NCBI GenBank assembly: GCA_035508495.1
Contig: DATJMX010000084.1
Coordinates: 29,927 to 93,926 of the forward strand
Source of the DNA: Candidatus Binataceae bacterium
Lineage (GTDB): Bacteria > Desulfobacterota > Binatia > Binatales > Binataceae
Direction of reading: 5' to 3'
DNA: 64,000 nt
Under the pieces are notes generated by a model. That model saw only the letters and a list, made by a program, of their open reading frames with translations. It did not search any database and had not been told where the DNA came from. The position numbers were made by a program, and so were the translations under genes. Positions 28,344-36,349 of the stretch are shown here, piece after piece. Positions within the stretch are counted from its first letter, which is position 1; every line of letters starts with the position of its first letter.

Positions 28344-29512
28344 CAGCTATGCTCCGTGCTGAACGCCACGCTTAACGAAATCGCCGTACAGTTCGCCCAC
28401 TCTCCGGCAGTCAGTTGAGTGTACCCCGGCGCGGTGAGAGTGACCTCGTAAACGCCCGGCACTGAAAGGGCCGCGATAATCTGGCTCGGCACTATATCGC
28501 GCTGGATCTTTGCCGCCAGATCGATCGCGAATTGGGTAGCTGCCGTGTTTGCCGCGGCGGTAGTCGCGCTGGGGTCGGCATCCGAGAAAAGAGTAATCGT
28601 CCCTGCTATCTCATAGTCAACTTCGCTCACGGCGAGCACGTCGACGGTGTCGGTCAGCGGTCTCACGGTGTCGGCGTTAAGCGTGGCGGCTACCTTGCCA
28701 AGCAGCGCGCTGCCCGCGATGCCGGCATTGTTCGGCGCGGACGCCGGTTGCACGGTAATCGGGCCAGTCAGAATATACACGTCGACCGTGCCCGGGATCG
28801 GGCTCGTCACTTGCGCATCAACTATCGAAGGGTCGGCGCTCAACGCGAAAAAGCGATATGCACCGACGGGACCGGCCACGCTGAATTCGTTGGGCGCAGC
28901 CTGGATGCGCTGACGAAGATGATCGTCGGCCTCGGGAGCTGCCCCGCCCGAAGTCACAGCCGTGTTTGTAACCGACCCTATAGGTGCCGCCGGATTCAAC
29001 TGTATATTGACCTGGCCCGCGAGATAGCCATTCGCTCCCGGTCCAGCCACCGTCGCCACGGCACCGATTGATCCGCTCGTGGCGCCCGGCGCGATAACGA
29101 GAGCGCTCGAAGTCGCGAACGAGAAGCTCCCATCATAAGTACCGACCAGCGTGCCCGCAGGGATCGTGTACGAAACTGTGAGCGCGTTCACGAGCGTGAA
29201 CTGAAGCGTGGTCAGCGCGGGCTGAGCGCCAAGGCGGTTCACTCCCAGCAAGGCGCCCAGGTAGTCAATCATCGGGAACGACGCGAACGCGAGCAGGTTC
29301 TGCTGCGCGGCATATTGAATCGCGTTGCGTACCAACGATTCCCGGTACGCGTACAGATTGATCAGCAGACGCTCGACCTGGGCTGGGTAAAGAATTCGTC
29401 CCGCGGCCTGTTCGAACTCCGAGATCATGTCGGCCAGAATGAGGTTCGGATCGAGGCCGTCAGCGTCATTCACGAATACCGGCGGCGGAAGTGAAGGAAT
29501 TCCCGCACCCAT
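28343..29512 (-). CDS. Baseplate J-like protein (P2 gpJ / Mu gp47)
   Basis: The 389-residue baseplate wedge protein has the typical N-terminal helical block (ERLLINLYAYRESLVRNAIQ, MIDYLGALLGVNR). The central baseplate_J domain includes the VTSGGAAPEADDHLRQRI motif that marks the family. The C-terminal domain fits wedge contacts. Gene order W-J-I matches P2. It overlaps gene I by 1 bp, indicating coupled translation. Confidence 0.9.
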   Translation of the reverse strand: MGAGIPSLPPPVFVNDADGLDPNLILADMISEFEQAAGRILYPAQVERLLINLYAYRESLVRNAIQYAAQQNLLAFASFPMIDYLGALLGVNRLGAQPALTTLQFTLVNALTVSYTIPAGTLVGTYDGSFSFATSSALVIAPGATSGSIGAVATVAGPGANGYLAGQVNIQLNPAAPIGSVTNTAVTSGGAAPEADDHLRQRIQAAPNEFSVAGPVGAYRFFALSADPSIVDAQVTSPIPGTVDVYILTGPITVQPASAPNNAGIAGSALLGKVAATLNADTVRPLTDTVDVLAVSEVDYEIAGTITLFSDADPSATTAAANTAATQFAIDLAAKIQRDIVPSQIIAALSVPGVYEVTLTAPGYTQLTAGEWANCTAISLSVAFSTEHS

Positions 29513-29570
29513 CAGGCACCTTTTATTCGTCGCGGACTTGTTTCATCAGCGCGCGGCCGAACCGCATAGT

Positions 29571-29984
29571 TCAACCAACAGCGGGAATGGTGATGCTGGA
29601 GGTCTGCGTCGGAGCCGAAACGCCACCGAGCCGCAGCTGCCACGTCAGCGTCACCTCATAATGCGCGCCTGCCTGCGCGGTATCATCGACCGCCGGCGCC
29701 ACGTTAACCGTGACCAATTTCACGCGAGGCTCCCCTTGAGTAATCGCCTGCGTCAGCTCATTGACTATCGCGGGAATCGCGCGAGTTACCGGATAATCGA
29801 TATATCGCCAGATATCGGCGCCGAATGTCGGGCGCAGCGGATCGCTGCCTTTCGGCGTAGTCAGAATAATTGCGATGCACTGGGCAACGTCGGCGAGACC
29901 TTGGACGACCTGGCCTATCGCTCCGAGTTTGAGCGACCAGTCGGCGGAAGTGATATCGGCAAGCGTGACCGCGGTGGCGCTCAT
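29571..29984 (-). CDS. Baseplate wedge protein, gp25/W family
   Basis: The 137-residue lysozyme-like wedge protein (T4 gp25, P2 gpW). The family core is visible: CIAIILTTPKGSDPLRPTFGADIWRYID, where the ILTTPKGS-RP-FG pattern and a following conserved Asp are diagnostic. It is 7 bp downstream of the spike gene V. It nucleates sheath assembly on the baseplate. Confidence 0.9.
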   Translation of the reverse strand: MSATAVTLADITSADWSLKLGAIGQVVQGLADVAQCIAIILTTPKGSDPLRPTFGADIWRYIDYPVTRAIPAIVNELTQAITQGEPRVKLVTVNVAPAVDDTAQAGAHYEVTLTWQLRLGGVSAPTQTSSITIPAVG

Positions 29985-29991
29985 GACTGCT

Positions 29992-30780
29992 TCATGTTTG
30001 CGCCACCGTCGAGGTCGTTGGCAGCGGCGGCGTTATCGCAACTCCCTGCGGACTTAGCGTGACCTGCGAACTCCCTGAGATGAGCTTGATTTCGCTGCTG
30101 TCGCTGATCGTTGCCCCATTTGTCGAGGTTACATGAACGCTACCCTCGCTCGTGATCGCGAGCTGGTGAGCGCCAGCGTCGTACGTGATCGACGCCCCGT
30201 CCTCAAACACGAGCGTCAGCACATGCGCGCCGCCATCGTACTTGAACGACGCTTCGTCTTGAAACCCCAGGGTAAACACATGAGCATTCGCGCTATACTC
30301 AATTGTCGCGCCATCGTCGAACGCAATGGTCATTTCATGAGCCCCGGCATCATATCTAAACGATGAGCCGTCCTGATATGCCGCGAGCATCATATGCTGT
30401 GTCGCGTCGTATCTGAGATCAGAGGCGTCAGCGAACCGCAGATCGAGAATGTGAAGTGCGCGATCGTACTCGAAGGAAGCGCCGTCCGCGAAACCTACAT
30501 GCCACTTGTTCGCGCTGGCGACCGGCGTGGTATCCGTACTCGAGTAGATCGCGCCCAGCACAGCGCCCGCCTCGTCGCGCGAATCCATCAGGCAAATGAC
30601 CTGTTCCCCGAGATCAGGAATCCAATACGCCTTGTCGTTCTGCGTCTTTGGCACGACAATCGGGAGCCAGTATGACTGCATCTGGTCATAGTCGGGAAAG
30701 ATCACGCGAACGCGTGCCGTCGTCGCATCAAGCTCATCAACGATACCGACGCGAAAACCCAATGTTGCAGCTGTCTTCAT
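29992..30780 (-). CDS. Baseplate spike protein V with six 19-residue repeats
   Basis: The 262-residue P2 gpV-like puncturing spike. The N-terminal OB-fold (about 1-90) has RVRVIFPDYDQMQSYWLPIV and the GEQVICLMD block. Residues 97-210 are six tandem 19-residue repeats of the pattern F-x-D-G-A-S-x-x-Y-D-A-x-A-H-x-L-x-L-x. A short beta region (EIKLISGSSQVTL) and a Pro/Thr tail follow. The repeats likely form an extended trimeric beta-helix needle. No HxH iron motif is evident at the tip. Confidence 0.88.
   Translation of the reverse strand: MKTAATLGFRVGIVDELDATTARVRVIFPDYDQMQSYWLPIVVPKTQNDKAYWIPDLGEQVICLMDSRDEAGAVLGAIYSSTDTTPVASANKWHVGFADGASFEYDRALHILDLRFADASDLRYDATQHMMLAAYQDGSSFRYDAGAHEMTIAFDDGATIEYSANAHVFTLGFQDEASFKYDGGAHVLTLVFEDGASITYDAGAHQLAITSEGSVHVTSTNGATISDSSEIKLISGSSQVTLSPQGVAITPPLPTTSTVAQT
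30151..30492 (-). repeat. Six in-frame 57-bp (19-residue) repeats in spike gene
   Basis: Residues 97-210 of the V-like spike split without gaps into six 19-residue units. Each has an aromatic at position 1, Asp at 3, Tyr at 9 and His at 14 (one unit has Leu-Arg at the variable positions). The units differ in sequence, so the array is old and held by selection rather than a recent DNA expansion. Confidence 0.85.
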
Positions 30781-30787
30781 GGGCTCC

Positions 30788-31795
30788 TCAACTCACGCGC
30801 CGCGCTGCGATGGCGGTGGTATAGCCAGTTGCGCGGTCGATTCGGTGACGCGCCGACTCAACCAGGTATGTGCCATCGAGGACACCCCAGCCGCTGATTG
30901 CGACCGTGATACCCGCGGCCAGCGCGGCGCTCCCGGGTCCGTCGATCGCCGTCTCGATGAAGCGCATATCGTGAAAATGCAATCCCGCAGCAGCCTTTAC
31001 CGCCGCCTGGCTTCCATTTTCACATCTTGTCACCAGCTTCAGTGTGTTCGCGGTCGGAGTGGTCTCGGCGGAGCTCTGCGTTGCAGCTATCAGGCGCTTA
31101 CCGACCGGATCCTGGTAAGCCACCTGTGCACCGGCATAGATTCCTCGCGATCGATTGCGGAAACCAAATCGTAACGTATTCGAGCGTTCGATGGTAATTA
31201 CCGGTGCGGCGCTCTCCAGTGCCTCGAGTGCATAGAACACCATCAGGCTGCCGCGAACGGTAAAATCGTAGCCGTGCTCATCGGCCAGCCGCCGCAGAAA
31301 TTCCAGATCCGTCTCACGTTTTTGAGTTACGCGCTCGTATGCCACGTCGGGCGTCTTTGGAGCGGTGATGAGCTGCAAACTGTACTTGTTCGCGATTGTC
31401 TCAGCGATTCCAAGTATTGTCTGCCCCTCGTATCCAGCGCTGTTGAGCGTTCGCATCGCGGGGGTTATGAACGCGGCGAGGCAGCGAATCTTCATCACGT
31501 CCGGCGGGCCGTCCAGCTCCAGCTCGTCGACTTGGAACGTTCCGCACGGTTGAAGTTCTTCGCCCTGATAGCCGATAGAGACGTTCACCTCATCGCCTAG
31601 TGCGGGATACCAAGGCCCTTGCCAGAGTTTGTCGCGATCCTCGAATTCGATCTCGAGCTCGCCGGAAGCAGATCCAAGGCGATCGTAGTAGTAAATCGTC
31701 CGCACCATCGGTCCGACCTCGGTGGTGATATCAATCCCCTGGTAGGTGAGAATCCAGTTCGGCGAGCGAACTGGATAGGCAAGAGCAGTAGCCAT
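30788..31795 (-). CDS. Late control D / tail hub protein (P2 gpD-like)
   Basis: The 335-residue baseplate hub with the T4 gp27-like fold (phage_GPD family). Visible blocks are LGDEVNVSIGYQGEELQPCGTF, QTILGIAETIANKYSLQL and the diagnostic RRLADEHGYDFTVRGS-LMVF. The C-terminus ends in GTYLVESARHRIDRATGYTT. In P2 this protein also has a regulatory name but is structural. The start overlaps the gpX stop by 1 bp. Confidence 0.9.
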   Translation of the reverse strand: MATALAYPVRSPNWILTYQGIDITTEVGPMVRTIYYYDRLGSASGELEIEFEDRDKLWQGPWYPALGDEVNVSIGYQGEELQPCGTFQVDELELDGPPDVMKIRCLAAFITPAMRTLNSAGYEGQTILGIAETIANKYSLQLITAPKTPDVAYERVTQKRETDLEFLRRLADEHGYDFTVRGSLMVFYALEALESAAPVITIERSNTLRFGFRNRSRGIYAGAQVAYQDPVGKRLIAATQSSAETTPTANTLKLVTRCENGSQAAVKAAAGLHFHDMRFIETAIDGPGSAALAAGITVAISGWGVLDGTYLVESARHRIDRATGYTTAIAARRVS

Positions 31796-32031
31796 CAGGC
31801 GGCTCCATTCGCGCTGGTTTTCCAGGGCGGCAGGTTCGCGGGTGTCGAAGTGGGATTGAGAATCGGAATGTAGATCGTAATACCCGCTTCGAAAACGGCT
31901 TCGATCGATACACTGGGATTCGCCATGATAATCGGCGAATACTCAGTCGGATCGCCATAGAAACGCCACGCGAGCAAATCCCATCGCTCTCCGGCGCTCG
32001 TTATATGAGCGATGAATTGCGATGTCGCCAT
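31795..32031 (-). CDS. Tail protein X (LysM-like)
   Basis: The 78-residue P2 gpX-like protein with a LysM-type core (AGERWDLLAWRFYGDP, IIMANPSVS). It ends in a Pro-rich tail. It lies between U and D as in P2-like tails and overlaps both neighbours by 1 bp. Its structural role is at the hub, probably not peptidoglycan degradation. Confidence 0.87.
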   Translation of the reverse strand: MATSQFIAHITSAGERWDLLAWRFYGDPTEYSPIIMANPSVSIEAVFEAGITIYIPILNPTSTPANLPPWKTSANGAA

Positions 32032-32633
32032 CAGGCGATCGAGCTCCTCGTAATGACCGAGGTCGGAACATCGCCGGCATCGAGATCGGGCGACTCGGGA
32101 GCCGACGGGGGTAGGATGTTGAGCAGCGGCGACACACCCGGCAGCAGCCCGGATAACGAGCCGCCGGGCTGCGACGTCACCTGCACGGACGAACTACCGC
32201 CGCTGATCGCCAACGGCACAAATGACGGGAGCGGCGGTGCGCCTGTTGATAGCTCTGAGGTGAGGGCCCATTGCTTGAGCCGCACCCGCACCTCGGTCGC
32301 GATCAGATCGCCAACCGCCGACAACTGCTCCATCTTCACCGCCATCGCGACGATCACGTAAGTGCCAATGAACTGCCCATTGCCCAGCACCAGCGGCAAT
32401 GCGAGATGGCTATCAGCGGCGGTTTGCAGCAGGGTTAGCGATGTCAGCGGATCGCTGATCGACTTATGCAGCAGCATGCCGAGATCGAGGCGTTCGAGAT
32501 CATCGCCGACCCACTGCAGGAGGGGACTCGATTCCACCACGCGATGTTCCGCATAGTCCCAGCGCCTGAGCGATTCGATACGGCCTGGGGAATTCACTAC
32601 TTGAAACACGATGTCACCAAGAACCGCAAACAT
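32031..32633 (-). CDS. Tail completion/terminator protein U (P2 gpU-like)
   Basis: The 200-residue protein of the phage_P2_GpU family. It opens with MFAVLGDIVFQV, then WDYAEHRVVESSPLLQWVGDDL, HKSISDPLTSLTLL and the LGNGQFIGTYVIVAM block typical of GpU. The Pro/Ser-rich C-terminal half (about 125-200) is longer than usual. It caps the tail tube or forms a baseplate component. It follows the tape-measure-like gene by 9 bp. Confidence 0.87.
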   Translation of the reverse strand: MFAVLGDIVFQVVNSPGRIESLRRWDYAEHRVVESSPLLQWVGDDLERLDLGMLLHKSISDPLTSLTLLQTAADSHLALPLVLGNGQFIGTYVIVAMAVKMEQLSAVGDLIATEVRVRLKQWALTSELSTGAPPLPSFVPLAISGGSSSVQVTSQPGGSLSGLLPGVSPLLNILPPSAPESPDLDAGDVPTSVITRSSIA

Positions 32634-32642
32634 CAGATGCTC

Positions 32643-33482
32643 CTAAAAGCGCAGACGCTCACGGCGCGCCGCTTCCCGTTTTATCTGGTCGAACAATTCA
32701 GCTCGATGACGTCGCAAGGCCGAACTGATGCGTTGCTCAATGTCTTCCATGTCGTTGCTATCGCGGACCACAACGGTAGGTGCCGAATGAAGCGTCAGCG
32801 ATGAGGTGGCAAACGGCCCGTCGCTCGCCGCGCTTCTCCGAGCTGTAAGATCGGAGAATGAGGGCGATTCCAAGCGCGGTTGCGGTGCAATGACGCCGGT
32901 TCGATCATCACCCGAAACTCGTGCAGGAAAGTAATATTTGTTCCCTTGCGGACCGCGCGTTTGAGTGTGCCGCCGCTCCAACCCGACCAGCCGTTGCAAC
33001 GGGAGGAACCTCTCACGCCCGGCCTGCGCCAGCTTACTCTGCGGAGGACGAATGCCGGAGATTGCAGCGACGGACCCCACACCCGCGTGTGATTCAATCG
33101 TCGACAGGGTTTCCAACGCACCGACCCCGGAACGCATCCGTTTCAATATTTGCGCGGCCGGTTTCTTAATCGGTAAAGATCCGATCGCACGTGTGAGCAG
33201 CGCGGGCCTATCGATCGCGGTTGATTGCCGTTCTATCTTCGCAGGCGTTCGCATGGCCTCAACCAGATTACGTGTCACCCGCAGTGAAGTTCCGATCTTA
33301 CGTGGGACCGACGACCGCCCCGACTTTGCGAATTGACTTGCCGCGCCCACGCCCCTGGTTACTCTCGCGGTTGCGCCCTGCCATCGCGCCGCAGCCTTGC
33401 GAGCACGAAGCCCGGCTTCGAGTTTCGAGCGTTTTGCCACCGAACTACTCTTGCGCTCCGTGACCGTGGCGATCAGCGACAT
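32643..33482 (-). CDS. Very short tape-measure-like tail protein
   Basis: This ORF holds the place of gene T between E' and U. Its last about 50 residues (VVVRDSNDMEDIEQRIS, then a charged helix ending ARRERLRF) resemble the C-termini of P2-type tape measure proteins. From the ATG at 33482 it is only 279 residues, against about 700-900 usually. It is strongly basic and lacks the long hydrophobic/coiled middle. The ATG has no clear ribosome binding site and overlaps the RRM gene by 38 bp. The frame stays open to 33692, so the start is uncertain. It may be a shortened functional ruler or the remaining 3' part of one. Confidence 0.55.
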   Translation of the reverse strand: MSLIATVTERKSSSVAKRSKLEAGLRARKAAARWQGATARVTRGVGAASQFAKSGRSSVPRKIGTSLRVTRNLVEAMRTPAKIERQSTAIDRPALLTRAIGSLPIKKPAAQILKRMRSGVGALETLSTIESHAGVGSVAAISGIRPPQSKLAQAGRERFLPLQRLVGLERRHTQTRGPQGNKYYFPARVSGDDRTGVIAPQPRLESPSFSDLTARRSAASDGPFATSSLTLHSAPTVVVRDSNDMEDIEQRISSALRRHRAELFDQIKREAARRERLRF

Positions 33483-33732
33483 GGCGAACCGAGGTGGCGG
33501 CCTCGACTCGCATCGGGCGGCCCCCGAGCTCGCGACCGTTGAGAATATCCACGGCTTGCATCGCATCGACCTCGGAGCACATCTCCACAAAGCCGAAGCC
33601 TCGCGAGCGGCCGTCGAAACGATCGCGCACGATTTCAGCGCGCTCGACCGCTCCGACTTCGGCGAATGCGGCGCGCAGCGCGTCGTCCTCAAGCTTGAAA
33701 CTCAAATTGCCTACGAACAATCTCGCTGCCAT
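33445..33732 (-). CDS. RRM-domain RNA-binding protein inside the tail cassette
   Basis: The 95-residue protein is almost entirely one RNA recognition motif. RNP2 is LFVGNLSF (residues 5-12) and RNP1 is RGFGFVEM (about 44-51), followed by ILNGRELGGRPMRVE and a short basic/His tail. It looks like the small bacterial RRM proteins (cyanobacterial Rbp type) and all key aromatic positions are kept. It sits 18 bp after E' in the same direction, with a GAGG about 11 bp upstream, and its end overlaps the next gene. RRM proteins are not a known part of Mu or P2 tails. It may have been captured or may serve the particle. Confidence 0.88.
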   Translation of the reverse strand: MAARLFVGNLSFKLEDDALRAAFAEVGAVERAEIVRDRFDGRSRGFGFVEMCSEVDAMQAVDILNGRELGGRPMRVEAATSVRHVADRHGHGAQE

Positions 33733-33750
33733 CGGATTGCCTCGAATTAC

Positions 33751-33900
33751 TCAGTCGTCGACGGACTTTCCCTCCGCTCGCTGGAATTGCTCGATTGCCT
33801 CGAGCCAGTAGCCAATCTCAGCGAGGTCCATTTCCTTCAGTTCGCTCGGTGCAAACCCGAAATGAACTAATCCTGCGAATCCCGCTGCGGAGGGAGCTCG
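33751..33900 (-). CDS. E' extension of tail assembly chaperone, reached by -1 frameshift
   Basis: A 49-codon open segment in the -1 frame relative to gene E, ending at TGA 33753-33751. Its product contains LKEMDLAEIGYWLEAIEQF, matching the GpE'-type second domain of P2/lambda-like tail chaperones. It has no start codon of its own before the overlap. If the ribosome slips at 33900-33906, the fusion is 98 + 49 = 147 residues. The stop is 18 bp before the RRM gene. Confidence 0.78.
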   Translation of the reverse strand, partial: RAPSAAGFAGLVHFGFAPSELKEMDLAEIGYWLEAIEQFQRAEGKSVDD

Positions 33901-34193
33901 AAATTTTCGCCGACTACCTCGTTCTGCAAGGCCAGGACGTCGCCAAGATCCATTTCCATGACGTCCTCAAAGACGATGCGGCGGCCATCGATTTCACAAA
34001 GCTCGGCGATGAGAGCGAACACTACCGCCGTGGGATCGCCACCCGTCGCCGCCCGCTGCGCGCGCATCAGATCGCGGCCATGAGCGTGTCGAATCTTCGC
34101 CTCGGCACCCGAGGGCAGCGCGAGCGTTCGACATCCTTCGCCGTCTCCTGCTGCGATTCTTACTCCGTTCACGATAATCTCCTCTGAATTCAT
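33867..34193 (-). CDS. Tail assembly chaperone E (P2 gpE-like)
   Basis: The 108-residue chaperone that, with its frameshift product, coats the tape measure during tail assembly. The start at 34193 (MNSEEIIVNG) is preferred over the ORF start at 34337, which would run into the tube gene. The pattern RTLALPSGAEAKIRHAHGRDLMRAQ followed by ALIAELCEIDG is typical of the family (Phage_TAC). It sits between tube and E', the standard position. Confidence 0.82.
   Translation of the reverse strand: MNSEEIIVNGVRIAAGDGEGCRTLALPSGAEAKIRHAHGRDLMRAQRAATGGDPTAVVFALIAELCEIDGRRIVFEDVMEMDLGDVLALQNEVVGENFELPPQRDSQD
33900..33906 (-). promoter_or_regulatory. Slippery heptamer A-AAT-TTC for -1 frameshift
   Basis: On the minus strand the zero frame of gene E reads GAA AAT TTC, giving AAATTTC. 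This fits X-XXY-YYZ exactly. After a -1 slip the reading continues without a stop into E'. The site is 33 nt before the E stop codon. Confidence 0.75.
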
Positions 34194-34212
34194 AGTGTCT
34201 GTCTCCAATTCG

Positions 34213-34731
34213 TCAGCCGCCGAGGTTCGATCGGAAATTGGCCAGTTGATCCACGCCGCCAACCACGTAGATATTCGCGAAAACGTCATATAAATAGATT
34301 TGCACCCCTGCGACATATAACTCGCAGTGGTAGACACTGATACTCGACGAGGTCTCGACCATCTGATGCTGCCGGAATGCCGGGCTACCCGCGTCTTTGA
34401 ATACTCCGGTCATGAGGTAAACGACCGGCAGCTCTGCGATGCGGCCCTGGCTGGTGTATTGCTCCAGGTTGCCACGGGTTTGAAATTGATGACTCTGGAA
34501 TGGACTTGCCGCGATGGTTAATGCGTCGGCATCGAACGACGCCCACTTTATGCGCGACTCGAGTTTCTCGACGCCAGCCCAAAGTTCGGCCGTGCCGGCC
34601 ATGCCGAGCCCTTTGTAGTCGATCATGCGATGCTTCGGTTGCGCGATCTCGATCTCCTGGGCGCGGCCCAGGAGATTTACGCCGTCGATGTACACATTCG
34701 CATTAGTCAGAGAATTGATCTGGATATTCAT
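34213..34731 (-). CDS. Tail tube protein (P2 FII-like)
   Basis: The 172-residue inner tube protein of a contractile tail. It begins with a short N-terminal strand, then VNLLGRAQEIEIAQPKHRMIDYKGLGMAGTAEL in the usual FII arrangement. The middle has a QFQTRGNLEQYTSQGRIAELPVVYLMTG segment and the end a beta-rich module. It is 37 bp downstream of the sheath gene and 19 bp before E. Confidence 0.9.
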   Translation of the reverse strand: MNIQINSLTNANVYIDGVNLLGRAQEIEIAQPKHRMIDYKGLGMAGTAELWAGVEKLESRIKWASFDADALTIAASPFQSHQFQTRGNLEQYTSQGRIAELPVVYLMTGVFKDAGSPAFRQHQMVETSSSISVYHCELYVAGVQIYLYDVFANIYVVGGVDQLANFRSNLGG

Positions 34732-34768
34732 CGGAGTTCACTGGCGATGCGGTCGTTCCCCTGACTGT

Positions 34769-36301
34769 TCATGACGTTGCGCCCGCGGCAGCCGTGATCG
34801 CGTTGGTCTGTCCGAGTTGCTGCAGCAGCGTGATGTCGATGAAGGTCTGGAATGTCAGCCGTTCCGCCGGAGGCGGAGGCATCACGTCGATATCAAATAC
34901 CAGCTGACCAGCCGAAATCTGCGCGGGAGGATTCTCAGACGGATCGTAGCTCGCGGCACCGGCCACCAGAGCTCCGCGTTGAATCAATGAACGGATGAAT
35001 GCATTCACACTCGCCAGCACGGCGGTTATCAGTGCGTTCGAAATCGGCTGGTCGATAAACTGGAGCATCGAAAGCTCGACAGATTCCTCGATGATGTCCA
35101 TCGTGCGGAGCACCGAGATGAAGTTGTCTGGTGCGGTATCAGTCGGGAACGCGGCCGAGCGGTTGCCCCAGATTCGCAGTCCCGTACCGAAGGCGTTGAA
35201 CACGGTTACGATTCCGGCAGCGTTGAGATTGTTGGTATCGGAGTTAGAATCGAGTATTGACGAATAGATGGACACGTCAGGTCCCAGGATGCCGTTGACT
35301 TGCGTATTCGACGGCGACCACCAGTAGCCTTTCGCGAGATCCTTCGCCGCGATCGCGCCCGCTAGCCACTGCGAAAATGGCCCGGTTTGATTGGTGTTCG
35401 ATGCAGTGGTGAGTGGTGCGCCCGCGGCGGTGAGTGTTACCCCAGTCGGAATCAGACCGGTATCGAGGAAGGTTTCCTGCGGATAACAGAGAATCGCGCG
35501 CACGCTCGAGGTATCGAAGGCGTTACCGCCGCTGCCTCGGTTAGCGATTGCCGCGTCGACGGAAGTCGCTGGCGGAGAATCGATGAGTGCCACCGCGCGA
35601 AGCGTTCCCGCCATCGTCGTCAGAGCACTCGCGACATCGGCGCTTTGCGAATAGCAGGGCGCTATCAGAATCTTCGGGAAGAACCCCAAAGCGCTGTAGC
35701 TCGTCTGTAAAACCTGCAGTCCCGTATAAACGCCGCTTGCTACAGCGCCGATGATGTCCGAGTCGGCGACTTTTGTGGGATCCGCGTAGTCGAAGGCGAC
35801 CAGCACAGTCGCCCCTGACGAGATGTGCCCACCCGAAACGAGCGAGATTATCCCGTTGATCGGATCGACTGAGTAATCGGTGCCCGCCGTATAGGTTGTG
35901 CCGGCCGGGTCGCTGGTTACAACGACGTTCGACACTCCCATGTGCGCGAGATTGATTACGCCCTGGGTGTTGAAGGTCAATGCTGTCGCAGCAATCGCGG
36001 TGAAGTGACGGGTCGGATCAAAAACGTTGACTACCAACGCCTGTCCAGCGCCTTGAGCCTGAATCGCTGCTAGCGCATAGGGAATCGAATATCCCTGGAC
36101 CAGCGGTCCCAAGTTGGCGGCATCGAGCGCCGACGAAACAAGGTTGAGTGAATTCGGTGCAGGCGCCGTGGATGGTGCGACCACGGCCCAGGTCGGGGCC
36201 GTGCCGACGAGTCCGATCACAGCAGATTTTACTACCGTGATTGGCACCGGACCGGAAGGCACTTCGACTACTTCAACTCCATGGAGAAAACTGGCTGGCA
36301 T
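34769..36301 (-). CDS. Contractile tail sheath protein (P2 FI-like)
   Basis: The 510-residue sheath subunit. The N-terminus HGVEVVEVPSGPVPITVVKSAVIGLVGTAP is the family hallmark. A small inserted beta domain lies at about 105-178 (TDYSVDPINGIISLVSGGH). The C-terminal core has KDLAKGYWWSPSN, GLRIWGNRSAAF and NAFIRSLIQRGAL. It is longer than P2 FI (396 residues) mainly because of the insert. Similar beta sequence occurs at the end of the preceding gene product. Confidence 0.93.
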   Translation of the reverse strand: MPASFLHGVEVVEVPSGPVPITVVKSAVIGLVGTAPTWAVVAPSTAPAPNSLNLVSSALDAANLGPLVQGYSIPYALAAIQAQGAGQALVVNVFDPTRHFTAIAATALTFNTQGVINLAHMGVSNVVVTSDPAGTTYTAGTDYSVDPINGIISLVSGGHISSGATVLVAFDYADPTKVADSDIIGAVASGVYTGLQVLQTSYSALGFFPKILIAPCYSQSADVASALTTMAGTLRAVALIDSPPATSVDAAIANRGSGGNAFDTSSVRAILCYPQETFLDTGLIPTGVTLTAAGAPLTTASNTNQTGPFSQWLAGAIAAKDLAKGYWWSPSNTQVNGILGPDVSIYSSILDSNSDTNNLNAAGIVTVFNAFGTGLRIWGNRSAAFPTDTAPDNFISVLRTMDIIEESVELSMLQFIDQPISNALITAVLASVNAFIRSLIQRGALVAGAASYDPSENPPAQISAGQLVFDIDVMPPPPAERLTFQTFIDITLLQQLGQTNAITAAAGATS

Positions 36302-36349
36302 TACTCACCTGCTAGTGGGATGTCTCGAGTGGCTATTCGGACGCTTTCC

